DNA of 9,280 nucleotides. It comes from Bacteroidota bacterium (GTDB taxonomy: Bacteria; Bacteroidota; Bacteroidia; NS11-12g; UBA9320). The position numbers and the translations under genes were made by a program. Each line of letters opens with the position of its first letter. Position 1 is the stretch's first letter. The stretch covers positions 1 to 9,280 of the forward strand of contig DNHN01000093.1 in assembly GCA_003485825.1 (NCBI GenBank), given 5' to 3'. Shown one piece after another: positions 1-6,647 of this stretch. Under the pieces are notes generated by a model, which saw nothing but the letters and a program-made list of their open reading frames with translations, did no database searches and had not been told where the DNA came from.

Positions 1-189
1 ACAAGTCTAATCATAGGAAAAGTAGAGCACATTCTACTCCCAGATGGGGCCATGGATGATGGAGGGCATTTTGATCTAGGAGCTCATAATGTAGCGGGTC
101 TCAGCGGACTGAATACGTACTATTCACTGAAAAAGGAAGCGAGGTTTCCGTATGTGCGGGATGAGTTTACTTTGGTAGACTTGGACTAA
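1..189 (+). CDS. Flavin reductase-like protein, C-terminal end (partial)
   Basis: An open frame enters from the left edge and ends at TAA 187-189, giving the last 62 residues of a protein. The remnant starts TSLIIGKVEHILLPD, has an acidic, glycine-rich stretch (DGAMDDGGHFDLG), and then LSGLNTYYSLKKEARFPYVR. This order (a strand-forming SLIIGxVxHI segment, an acidic loop, then a GLNTYY segment) is what I recall from the C-terminal part of Bacteroidota flavin reductase-like proteins (FMN-binding split-barrel fold). Such proteins bind FMN and reduce it, or use it for electron transfer, in the cytoplasm. The FMN-binding core lies outside the window, so the assignment rests on a short tail and the substrate cannot be stated. 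No hairpin plus T-run terminator is visible after the stop. Confidence 0.6.
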   Translation, partial: TSLIIGKVEHILLPDGAMDDGGHFDLGAHNVAGLSGLNTYYSLKKEARFPYVRDEFTLVDLD

Positions 190-664
190 GTGACTATAAG
201 CAATTTGTTTTATTTAATCATCTAAAAACGCTGACCCTCGGGTATACTTTAGATAATCACACAGATATCAAAAGTACGAGCACTTTATGCTAAAAATAGT
301 ACTTTAGATCAAACTGAGACTTGCACAGACATAAGCATTATCCAAGACTAGAGAAACGTAACTTCGTCACTCATGAAATTCTCAACTTTTAGGGCATTGA
401 CTTCATGCGACTATCGTGTTAACTAACAAAGAGCATTTGATAATATTGCTTAACACTTCAAGTCTTGAAGAGATTACAAACAGCAATTTACACGGAATAT
501 AATGGAAAACAGAGATAAAATATTTGACAATAACTTTGATTCACCTGAGTTTGAGATTTTACCACAAAAAGGTAATGAGTCGTCAGTATCTGGAGAACGA
601 TACATGGGCATTAGATACAAAAATTACATTTATCATAAAACTACAATCACACTTCCTCTTACTA
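190..664. other. Gene-poor stretch with short repeats
   Basis: No convincing gene lies here. An 82-codon frame starting at ATG 502 has no recognisable features and overlaps the lipoprotein signal-peptide frame, so I do not call it. Visible structure is small. The 10-mer TACTTTAGAT occurs at 245-254 and again at 300-309. A 7-base inverted pair lies at 271-277 (AAAGTAC) and 299-305 (GTACTTT). A 6-base-stem hairpin with a 3-base loop (CTTCAA-GTC-TTGAAG) lies at 456-470. None is followed by a T-run, so none is a clear terminator. The stretch may hold the promoter of the lipoprotein-like gene. Confidence 0.5.
531..538 (+). promoter_or_regulatory. Possible -7 promoter element
   Basis: TAACTTTG matches the Bacteroidota -7 consensus TAnnTTTG exactly. 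No TTTG or TTG lies about 19-21 bases upstream where the -33 element is expected, so the support is the -7 match alone. If it is used, transcription would start near 544, upstream of the lipoprotein signal-peptide frame and downstream of ATG 502. That would argue against the overlapping frame from 502. Confidence 0.25.
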
Positions 665-718
665 ATGATTATCTTGAGTATAGTCTTGCTAGCATCCGCC
701 TGCACACATTCATCTTAG
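665..718 (+). pseudogene. Lipoprotein signal peptide cut off by an in-frame TAG
   Basis: From ATG 665 the frame reads MIILSIVLLASACTHSS and then stops at TAG 716-718. The hydrophobic run followed by LASAC is a typical lipoprotein signal with a lipobox; the cysteine codon is TGC 701-703. The same frame continues after the TAG without another stop to 1189. The simplest reading is a single lipoprotein gene of about 174 codons with a nonsense mutation just after the mature N-terminus. From ATG 665 the n-region has no positive charge and only 12 residues precede the cysteine. An earlier in-frame ATG at 575 would add an n-region containing lysines (ITFIIKLQSHF). Alternatives are a separate 17-residue lipopeptide, stop-codon readthrough, or a sequencing error at 716-718. 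Confidence 0.55.
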
Positions 719-757
719 AAAATATATACGCCCAAGAACGGAGAGCCTAATCTACTG

Positions 758-1189
758 TTGCTCAATGGAAACTGGAAAGGGATCACCCATAGTGGAAACA
801 GTGACTTTCAAACAGAAACGCAGTATTTAGTGGAATTAGAAATGAATGGAGAAACTGCTGGAGAATTAGATATTCTCTATTTCAAACCCATCAACCCAGA
901 TGGAAGTCTTAAAGAAGGTGGTTGGGTTGATAAGCTTTATATATCTAATGGGAATGTGTCCTATCTAACGAATGATTACAGCTTCTCTAAGTGGTCACAG
1001 CATGACTCGACCAATTTCAAGTGGTTTTTACTTGGCACAGATTTTTGGGATAATAAGATAGGTAATTACAAAAACTTTGTGAATTTCGAAAGAAACAATG
1101 ATTCCCTGCATATCAGCACAGGCCAACTGGTTTTGGATGACAGTGCATTCAACATAAATTATTACATCCGATCCGGTAAACTTCAATAA
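758..1189 (+). CDS. Unknown protein; probable body of a TAG-split lipoprotein
   Basis: I do not recognise the family. The frame ends at TAA 1187-1189. The longest frame with a permitted start begins at TTG 758 (143 residues), but coding sense extends back to 719 (KIYTPKNGEPNLLLLNGNWKG), directly after the TAG that ends the signal peptide. The protein opens with NGNWKG, then alternates short polar and hydrophobic stretches rich in aromatic residues (TQYLVELEMNGETAGELDI, NFKWFLLG, FNINYYIRSG). This suggests a small beta-rich domain, loosely like the lipocalin-type folds common in Bacteroidota lipoproteins. There is no membrane segment and no cysteine. If expression really starts at TTG 758 the product would be cytoplasmic, which does not fit the adjacent signal peptide, so this is more likely a recently broken lipoprotein gene than a working cytoplasmic one. 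Confidence 0.5.
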   Translation: MLNGNWKGITHSGNSDFQTETQYLVELEMNGETAGELDILYFKPINPDGSLKEGGWVDKLYISNGNVSYLTNDYSFSKWSQHDSTNFKWFLLGTDFWDNKIGNYKNFVNFERNNDSLHISTGQLVLDDSAFNINYYIRSGKLQ

Positions 1190-1835
1190 CCTAAATCCAG
1201 CACCACAACGAATAACATACATTCCTTTGGAATCTCCTCTCTGAACTTCCTTATGACTTCGCAATCTTTGGTTTACTCCACTGATTCTGCCAAACCCTTT
1301 CGCCGACGAAACCTCAGCTTACACCCCAGCTTGCCAAAGCTAATAATCTCTTTCTTCACTCTAAAAAAGGAAAAGACCGGTATATAAACAATAAAGTGCT
1401 TATTAAGAAAAGAAAGAAGGTCAAAAGAAGATTATAAACTACTTGCTTAAAGCCGTCAGAATAAGACCAAAAATTATGGGGTGCCCCCTTACAAAAGAAG
1501 TTAAGCGAAAAATACAAAACGAATAACTAGTCCAATAAAAGTGAACAATACAATAAGAACAGGATTTCTTGGATAATTCTCTAGAATCAATCAAAAATAA
1601 CAAATCTAGATATCCTTTTACAAGCGAAGCAAGCACACTTAAAAGGGAGTCAGCTTTTATAGTTCACCATATTCATTTAACCTCAGAACCTCAATTATCT
1701 GATTATGATTAAATTTACCATTCCTCTAGATTTTAAACTATACTATTTTTAGGGAAGACTGCATACATTAATACTGCTTTCTGAAAGGTATCATCTTCCA
1801 TTGTAAACTACGGTTTTCTAATGCATAATCTGGGT

Positions 1836-1843
1836 TAAATTTG
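1836..1843 (+). promoter_or_regulatory. aspS promoter, -7 element
   Basis: TAAATTTG matches the Bacteroidota housekeeping-sigma -7 consensus TAnnTTTG exactly and is followed by C, as is often seen. The -33 region is weak: a GTTTTC stretch at 1813-1818 lies about 18 bases upstream in place of TTTG. Transcription would begin around 1848-1850, about 40 bases before the aspS ATG. There is no other comparably good element between here and the start codon. Confidence 0.5.
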
Positions 1844-1847
1844 CACT

Positions 1848-1867
1848 CGAATTAGTGGACTAATTCG
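1848..1867 (+). promoter_or_regulatory. Perfect 20-base dyad in the aspS leader
   Basis: CGAATTAGT at 1848-1856 and ACTAATTCG at 1859-1867 are perfect reverse complements separated by GG. As RNA this forms an 8-base-pair stem closed by a UGGA loop. It begins almost exactly where transcription from the TAAATTTG element should start, and ends 21 bases before the aspS ATG. It could be a 5'-end stabilising hairpin, a site for translational control of aspS, or a DNA operator for a dimeric regulator at the start site. There is no T-run after it, so it is not a standard terminator. The dyad itself is certain; its role is inferred. Confidence 0.5.
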
Positions 1868-1888
1868 CTAACACAATTATTCAATACC

Positions 1889-3625
1889 ATGCACAGAACA
1901 CATACTTGCGGAGAGCTAAGAGCAGAACACATAGGACAAACCGTAACCCTAAGCGGGTGGGTCCAGACACGCAGAGATTTTGGAGGGATGACCTTTATAG
2001 ATCTGCGTGACAGATACGGTATCACTCAGCTCGGTTTTAATGAGGAGCAAGACAAAGAGCTAAACACTCGCGCTCGCTCACTTGGACGTGAATTTGTAGT
2101 AAAAGTGCACGGTGAAGTTATAGAGCGCAGTAACAAGAATGACAAAATACCTACTGGAAACATTGAGATAAAAGTAACTGCCTTTAAAGTGCTTAATGCA
2201 TCACTTACTCCACCGTTTACCATCGAGAATGATACCGATGGGGGTGAAGAGATTCGCCTAAAATATCGCTACCTCGATTTACGTAGAAATCCAATACAAG
2301 AAAAACTAGTCCTCCGCAGTAAGCTAAATAAAGCGGTACGTGACTACCTGAATGATGCTGATTTTATAGATGTAGAGACTCCCTATCTGATAAAATCTAC
2401 TCCAGAAGGTGCACGCGATTTTGTAGTACCCAGTAGAATGAACGAAGGGCAGTATTATGCACTTCCTCAAAGCCCACAGACGTTTAAGCAGCTGCTTATG
2501 GTAAGTGGTCTAGACAAGTATTACCAAATCGTAAAATGCTTCAGAGATGAGGATTTTAGAGCTGATAGACAGCCAGAGTTTACGCAGATCGACTGTGAGA
2601 TGTCCTTCGTAGAGCGTGATGACGTATTGGATACTTTCGAAGGAATGATACGTTCTGTATTCAAAAGTGTAAAAGACCTAGAACTTGGTGATATCCCAAA
2701 ACTAACCTACGACGAAGCCATGAGACGCTTCGGTAGCGATAAGCCTGATATGCGTTTCGGAATGGAACTGGTAGACTTAGATGACGTGGCAAAAGGCAAC
2801 GGTTTTGGTGTATTTGACAATGCAGGTAGCGTAGTAGCCATCAATGTCACCGGTGGGAATAAGTATACACGTAAAGAGCTGGATGCATTTACGGATTGGG
2901 TAAAGCGCCCACAGATAGGAGCTCTGGGACTCATCTACTGCCGCGTAAATGAAGACGGCAGCTACAAATCTTCTGTAGACAAATTTTTTGACCAAGAGAA
3001 ACTAGCACAATGGGCTGAAAAGTCTGACAGTAAGGCCAACGACCTGATACTCGTACTCAGCGGTGAAACCGAAAAAGTACGCAAGCAAATGAACGAGCTG
3101 AGACTGCATATTGGTGACCTCGAAGGGCTACGACCTAAAGATAAATTTGCAGCCTGCTGGGTGGTAGACTTCCCACTCGTAGAGTACGATGAAGAGAGTG
3201 ATAAATGGCATGCTATGCATCATCCATTTACCTCACCTATCCCTGCTGACAGAGACAAAATGGAAACAGATCCTGGCACTGTAAAAGCGAATGCCTATGA
3301 CATGGCCATCAATGGCATGGAAGTAGGCGGTGGAAGTATCCGTATACATGACAAGACGCTACAGAAACGTATGTTTGATCTTCTTGGATTCACTCCAGAA
3401 GAAGCTCAGGAACAGTTTGGCTTCTTGATGAATGCCTTTGAATATGGAGCACCTCCGCACGGTGGCATTGCTTTTGGGTTAGACCGGCTTGCTGCTATAC
3501 TAACTGGAACAGACTCTATTCGTGATGTAATAGCCTTTCCGAAGAACAATATGGGACGTGATATTATGATTGATGCTCCTGCACCGCTAAATGCAGACCA
3601 GAAGAAAGAACTGGGAATGCCTTAG
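1889..3625 (+). CDS. aspS: Aspartate--tRNA ligase
   Basis: This class II synthetase charges tRNA(Asp) with aspartate using ATP in the cytoplasm. It has 578 residues, close to the roughly 590 usual for bacterial AspRS, and appears complete. In order: an N-terminal OB-fold anticodon-binding domain (residues 1-105, with [21 protein letters not shown]), motif 1 around 158-175, the [13 protein letters not shown] and YALPQSPQ substrate-site segments (171-197), motif 2 ([18 protein letters not shown], 218-235), a bacterial-type GAD insertion domain (about 290-420), and motif 3 ([16 protein letters not shown], 525-540, with the ATP-binding arginine in GLDR). The ATG at 1889 fits the family N-terminus ([11 protein letters not shown]). 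A TAnnTTTG promoter and a perfect dyad precede it. The stop codon overlaps the stop of the convergent gene by 4 bases. Confidence 0.98.
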   Translation: MHRTHTCGELRAEHIGQTVTLSGWVQTRRDFGGMTFIDLRDRYGITQLGFNEEQDKELNTRARSLGREFVVKVHGEVIERSNKNDKIPTGNIEIKVTAFKVLNASLTPPFTIENDTDGGEEIRLKYRYLDLRRNPIQEKLVLRSKLNKAVRDYLNDADFIDVETPYLIKSTPEGARDFVVPSRMNEGQYYALPQSPQTFKQLLMVSGLDKYYQIVKCFRDEDFRADRQPEFTQIDCEMSFVERDDVLDTFEGMIRSVFKSVKDLELGDIPKLTYDEAMRRFGSDKPDMRFGMELVDLDDVAKGNGFGVFDNAGSVVAINVTGGNKYTRKELDAFTDWVKRPQIGALGLIYCRVNEDGSYKSSVDKFFDQEKLAQWAEKSDSKANDLILVLSGETEKVRKQMNELRLHIGDLEGLRPKDKFAACWVVDFPLVEYDEESDKWHAMHHPFTSPIPADRDKMETDPGTVKANAYDMAINGMEVGGGSIRIHDKTLQKRMFDLLGFTPEEAQEQFGFLMNAFEYGAPPHGGIAFGLDRLAAILTGTDSIRDVIAFPKNNMGRDIMIDAPAPLNADQKKELGMP

Positions 3626-3984
3626 TCTAACCTGCTTGCGTTAAACATAGCTTCTTGATACGTATTGGAGCAATCCGCCAACATAGAAGTCATTCGTTTT
3701 GCGCCCTCTTTGTCTTCTCCTGCATTTATGAGCAAGTATTCGGTCTTTGTAAATTCCTTCAGAATGATCTCAGTAGTGCATGAGCAAAACTCCTTTCTCT
3801 CAGAGGGATAAAGTACCGTCATTCCTCCTCCATCGTCGAGGCAGTTTACTATCATAGTCTCGGCATCACCTTCCTTCCATACGATATCCTTAGTTTGATA
3901 ATTGTAAATAAGTTTAACCGCTATGAGCACGACTACTAATGCCATTACTCCTACTGCTATATATTTTTGCCACTTATTGGTCAT
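3622..3984 (-). CDS. Small single-pass membrane protein with four cysteines
   Basis: I do not recognise a named family. The 120-residue protein has a short N-terminus with lysines (MTNKWQK), one hydrophobic segment at about residues 8-27, and a soluble domain of about 90 residues. Positive charges before the segment suggest the soluble part faces the periplasm. That part has four cysteines: C48, a CxC pair at C67 and C69 ([14 protein letters not shown]), and C105 near the C-terminus (MLADCSN). This spacing could give two disulfides or a metal site. The residues after the CxC pair look helical. The TAA stop shares bases with the aspS TAG. The start faces the DUF1801 gene across 70 bases. A near-match to the -7 element on the minus strand (TAATATTG, at 4001-4008) lies 16 bases before the ATG, which is weak support for a promoter. 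No SD sequence is visible. Confidence 0.75.
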   Translation of the reverse strand: MTNKWQKYIAVGVMALVVVLIAVKLIYNYQTKDIVWKEGDAETMIVNCLDDGGGMTVLYPSERKEFCSCTTEIILKEFTKTEYLLINAGEDKEGAKRMTSMLADCSNTYQEAMFNASRLD

Positions 3985-4054
3985 TGTCTAATACTTTATG
4001 CAATATTATTCATTCTAAGCATATTTCATTTTCTTTGAGGGTAATAAAGTTCAG

Positions 4055-4513
4055 ATGCAAATAAAAGCCGATAACCCAGACCACTATGTTTCACAAATAC
4101 CTGAAGAAAGACAGGCGATTTTCAATGAACTCCGCAGAGTCATAAAAGACAATATGCCAGCAGAGTTAGAAGAATGCATAAGCTACAATATGATAGGCTA
4201 TGTAGTACCTAAGTCTGTATATCCTGCAGGCTATCACTGCTCTCCAGAACTTCCACTACCCTTCGTAAGCTTAGCTTCCCAAAAAAATAATATCTCCTTT
4301 TATCACATGGGGATGTACGCTAGCAAGGAACTAACCACTTGGTTTACAGAAGAATATGCCAAACGAACACGATTCAAACTAGACATGGGTAAAAGTTGCG
4401 TCCGTTTCAAACGAATGGATGATATTCCCGTAGACCTCATAGGTGAGCTCATGACTAAGATGACGACACAAGAATGGATAGCTATGTATGAGAAAGCTTA
4501 CATTCCCAACTAA
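4055..4513 (+). CDS. DUF1801 domain-containing protein (YdhG-like)
   Basis: The 152-residue soluble protein matches the DUF1801 pattern. An N-terminal helical part (NPDHYVSQIPEERQAIFNEL) is followed by the typical AELEECISYNMIGYVVP segment, then FVSLASQKNNISFYHMGMY, and a C-terminal KLDMGKSCVRFKRMDDIP segment leading into the last helix. The fold is related to the frataxin-like Bacillus iron-chaperone Fra/YdhG group, but the function of most members is unknown and no iron role can be shown here. The ATG at 4055 gives the usual family N-terminus. A -7-like TTTCTTTG at 4030-4037 (one mismatch to TAnnTTTG) lies 17 bases upstream. It is divergent from the small membrane gene and convergent with rdgB across 169 bases, so it is expected to be transcribed alone. 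Confidence 0.88.
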   Translation: MQIKADNPDHYVSQIPEERQAIFNELRRVIKDNMPAELEECISYNMIGYVVPKSVYPAGYHCSPELPLPFVSLASQKNNISFYHMGMYASKELTTWFTEEYAKRTRFKLDMGKSCVRFKRMDDIPVDLIGELMTKMTTQEWIAMYEKAYIPN

Positions 4514-4682
4514 GCCATATATTGTCGCATATAAACCGTTTTAATACCCCTATCATTTCGTTAAAAAAATAAACCGTAACGCTGCTATGCTTGATTTTTT
4601 TGCCTCATTCTAGTGAAATTAATTTCAGCTTATTTATACGTCAATATATAACTCAATTGGTATACCAACTAAGCAAGTACTC
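4514..4682. other. Convergent intergenic stretch with two perfect palindromes
   Basis: This 169-base gap lies between the 3' ends of the DUF1801 gene and rdgB. It contains TGAAATTAATTTCA at 4614-4627 and TTGGTATACCAA at 4657-4668, both perfect palindromes. The 9-mer ATAAACCGT is also repeated directly at 4531-4539 and 4569-4577. A T-run (4595-4601) comes before the palindromes on the plus strand, not after, so neither is a textbook terminator in that direction. Their position between two converging genes suggests they mark or block the transcript ends. No gene is seen. Confidence 0.4.
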
Positions 4683-5255
4683 CTATTTACCAGCTAAAAA
4701 CTCGACCAACTTATCTATGGCCAAGCCTCTGTGGCTAATTGTAGATTTTTCATCCATCGTCATTTCTGCGAAAGTACGGTCATATCCATTTGGCCTAAAA
4801 ATAGGGTCATACCCAAAACCTTTCTCTCCACTTTTAGCTGTTGTAATTTCACCTTCGCATACCCCCTCAAAAAAATACTCCTTACCTTCCCAAATAAGCG
4901 CTACCACAGTTCTAAATCGAGCTTTACTATTGGTTTCTCCTTTCAAATTATGGAGCAGTAAATTCATATTGTCCTCACTTATTTTTTGCTCACCTGCATA
5001 ACGAGCAGAGTATACTCCCGGGGCTCCATTTAGCGCCTCTACCTCTAGCCCCGTATCATCAGCAAAGCAGTTTTTGCCGGTTTTCTCAAACACTTGTCTG
5101 ACCTTTTGCAGTGCATTCGCATCTAACGTATCTCCAGTCTCTAACAGTTCGTTGGGGAAGGCCTTAGCATCCAATCCCTCGATAGTGTGCTCAGGTAACT
5201 TAGCTCTTATTTCAGCTATTTTATTGGCGTTTTGAGAAGCAAATATGATGTTCAT
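4683..5255 (-). CDS. rdgB: XTP/dITP diphosphatase (Ham1/RdgB family)
   Basis: The enzyme hydrolyses non-canonical purine triphosphates (dITP, ITP, XTP) to the monophosphate and pyrophosphate, keeping deaminated bases out of DNA and RNA. The 190-residue product is full length. It begins MNIIFASQNANKIAEI, the family's substrate-binding N-terminus. It has the metal-binding and catalytic FADDTGLEVEALNGAPG segment (64-80), the VYSARYAG continuation, GFGYDPIF (146-153), and the nucleobase-binding SHRG motif (174-177). I start at the ATG complementary to 5253-5255 because the longer frame from 5285 only adds MFLLGLYLPI, which is not seen in the family. A perfect -7 element lies 6 bases before this ATG, so the mRNA has little or no leader. 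It is divergent from rarA and convergent with the DUF1801 gene. Confidence 0.96.
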   Translation of the reverse strand: MNIIFASQNANKIAEIRAKLPEHTIEGLDAKAFPNELLETGDTLDANALQKVRQVFEKTGKNCFADDTGLEVEALNGAPGVYSARYAGEQKISEDNMNLLLHNLKGETNSKARFRTVVALIWEGKEYFFEGVCEGEITTAKSGEKGFGYDPIFRPNGYDRTFAEMTMDEKSTISHRGLAIDKLVEFLAGK

Positions 5256-5261
5256 TATCGG

Positions 5262-5294
5262 CAAATATAGGCCCAGTAGGAACACGACCTCAAT
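5262..5294 (-). promoter_or_regulatory. rdgB promoter
   Basis: Read on the minus strand, TATATTTG (complement of 5262-5269) matches the Bacteroidota -7 consensus TAnnTTTG exactly. ATTG (complement of 5291-5294) lies 21 bases further upstream, in the spacing expected for the -33 TTTG element. Transcription would begin at or within a few bases of the rdgB ATG at 5255. This also rules out the longer rdgB frame that starts upstream of the promoter. Confidence 0.55.
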
Positions 5295-5307
5295 TACAGG
5301 TCAGCAG

Positions 5308-6645
5308 ATGAGTTCCTACAAAAAAAATCATCATCTTTGCCCCCTTATCGAACCACAAACTCAAATATCCTCTAAACCACTCGCTGAGCGTGTGCGTCCT
5401 ACTTCACTGGACGAGGTCGTAGGCCAACAACACATTATAGGACCCGGCAAGCCTTTGCGGAAAGCCTTAGACGCTGGAGCTATGTACTCGTGTATTTTTT
5501 GGGGACCTCCTGGAGTAGGTAAGACTACGTTGGCGCAGATTTTTTCTCATGTGCTCAATAAGCCCTTCTTCCAACTTAGCGCTATCAGTGCAGGTGTAAA
5601 AGATATCCGCGAGACCATAGAGAAAGCCAAGAAAACAAAGTTTATGGGCAGCGGCGGGAGTGCTATACTGTTCATAGATGAAATACATCGATTCAATAAA
5701 GGACAGCAAGATGCACTATTAGGTGCGGTAGAGCAAGGCATCATCACCTTAGTGGGCGCCACTACAGAGAATCCTAGTTTTGAAGTGAATGCCGCACTGC
5801 TCTCTCGGTGCGAAGTTTTTGTACTCAAACCGCTAGAACTAGCAGACTTGAAGGATTTAGTACATCAAGCGTGTGAGCGTGATGCTTTTCTCAAATCCAA
5901 AAAAATAAAAATAAAAGAATGGGACGCACTGATCCAAGTCAGTGGTGGCGATGGACGAAAACTACTGAATGCCTTAGAAATTATCGTAAACTTTAGTGAT
6001 ACCAAGACCGTCACCATTACCGATAAACTGGTCACCGAAGCAGTACAGAAAAAGCTCGCCATGTTTGATAAAGGCGGTGAGCAGCACTATGACATTGCTT
6101 CAGCATTTATAAAAAGTATCCGTGGCAGCGATCCCAATGCAGCGGTATACTACCTAGCTAGACTTATAGAAGGCGGTGAAGACCCTAAATTCATCGCACG
6201 TAGATTGATCATCTCTGCTAGTGAAGACATAGGCATGGCTAACCCCAATGCATTGTTGCTCGCCAACACCGGTTTTGATGCGGTGAATAATGTGGGTTAT
6301 CCAGAATGTAGGATAATTCTATCTCAGGTTACGATATATTTAGCTACTAGTCCTAAAAGCAATGCCAGTTATATGGCGATAGGAAAAGCTCAAGCTCACG
6401 TGAAGGAAACAGGAGATTTATCCGTCCCGCTATCGCTTAGAAATGCTCCTACTAAACTCATGAAGGAGCTCGATTACGGTAAAGGGTACAAGTACTCACA
6501 CGACTTTCCAAATAATTTTGCAGAACAAGAATTTATGCCTGCTGAAATAGCGAACGCTACCTACTACGAACCGGGAAATAATGGTGCTGAGATAAAAATC
6601 AGAGAAAGACTAAAAGCCCTATGGAAGGACAAGTATGGGTATTAA
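5308..6645 (+). CDS. rarA: Replication-associated recombination ATPase RarA (MgsA)
   Basis: RarA is a clamp-loader-like AAA+ ATPase that acts at stalled replication forks and ssDNA ends. From ATG 5308 the product has 445 residues, close to the 447 of E. coli RarA. Features in order are [22 protein letters not shown] (24-45), Walker [10 protein letters not shown] (66-74), Walker [12 protein letters not shown] (120-130), sensor 1 in [10 protein letters not shown] (150-159), the arginine finger in LSRCEVF, sensor 2 in GGDGRKLLN, and the C-terminal tetramerisation part with [22 protein letters not shown] and [24 protein letters not shown]. The start is uncertain. ATG 5245 overlaps rdgB and its promoter. 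ATG 5308 leaves a 23-residue extension of odd composition before PLAER, and a -7-like CATCTTTG (5332-5339) lies inside it. No ATG, GTG or TTG lies between there and PLAER. It ends 2 bases from the convergent CNNM gene. Confidence 0.95.
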   Translation: MSSYKKNHHLCPLIEPQTQISSKPLAERVRPTSLDEVVGQQHIIGPGKPLRKALDAGAMYSCIFWGPPGVGKTTLAQIFSHVLNKPFFQLSAISAGVKDIRETIEKAKKTKFMGSGGSAILFIDEIHRFNKGQQDALLGAVEQGIITLVGATTENPSFEVNAALLSRCEVFVLKPLELADLKDLVHQACERDAFLKSKKIKIKEWDALIQVSGGDGRKLLNALEIIVNFSDTKTVTITDKLVTEAVQKKLAMFDKGGEQHYDIASAFIKSIRGSDPNAAVYYLARLIEGGEDPKFIARRLIISASEDIGMANPNALLLANTGFDAVNNVGYPECRIILSQVTIYLATSPKSNASYMAIGKAQAHVKETGDLSVPLSLRNAPTKLMKELDYGKGYKYSHDFPNNFAEQEFMPAEIANATYYEPGNNGAEIKIRERLKALWKDKYGY

Positions 6646-6647
6646 GT

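Larger units (their letters stand above)
1190..1888. other. Long gene-free stretch upstream of aspS
   Basis: No gene is supported over about 700 bases. Minus-strand frames at 1028-1264 and 1439-1636 have no recognisable domain, no promoter and low-complexity content. The composition changes within it. On the plus strand, about 1195-1360 is pyrimidine-rich with higher GC, whereas about 1361-1640 is purine-rich and AT-rich. Small inverted repeats are present: ATTCC-TTT-GGAAT at 1221-1233, and GGGG-TG-CCCC at 1478-1487. The right end holds the aspS promoter and leader hairpin, listed separately. The rest may be decayed coding DNA or an intergenic repeat, but I cannot show either. Confidence 0.5.

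Noticed and set aside
234..243. ACCC-TC-GGGT inverted repeat after the flavin reductase stop, considered as a terminator
   Set aside because: A 4-base stem with a 2-base loop and no following T-run is too weak to be a terminator.
502..750. An 82-codon plus-strand frame starting with MENRDKIFDN
   Set aside because: It overlaps the lipoprotein signal-peptide frame, has no recognisable domain, signal or membrane segment, and the only good promoter-like element (531-538) lies inside it.
1028..1264. A 78-codon minus-strand frame
   Set aside because: Mostly antisense to the lipoprotein body, with no domain, promoter or convincing start.
1439..1636. A 65-codon minus-strand frame with hydrophobic stretches
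   Set aside because: The hydrophobicity follows from T-rich DNA on that strand. There is no promoter and no recognisable family, and the flanking sequence is non-coding.
4591..5001. A 136-codon plus-strand frame
   Set aside because: It is a shadow of rdgB, whose family motifs are clear on the opposite strand.
5256..5285. Longer rdgB start adding ten N-terminal residues (MFLLGLYLPI)
   Set aside because: The family begins at MNIIFASQN, and the rdgB -7 element lies within the extension, so the extension would not be transcribed.
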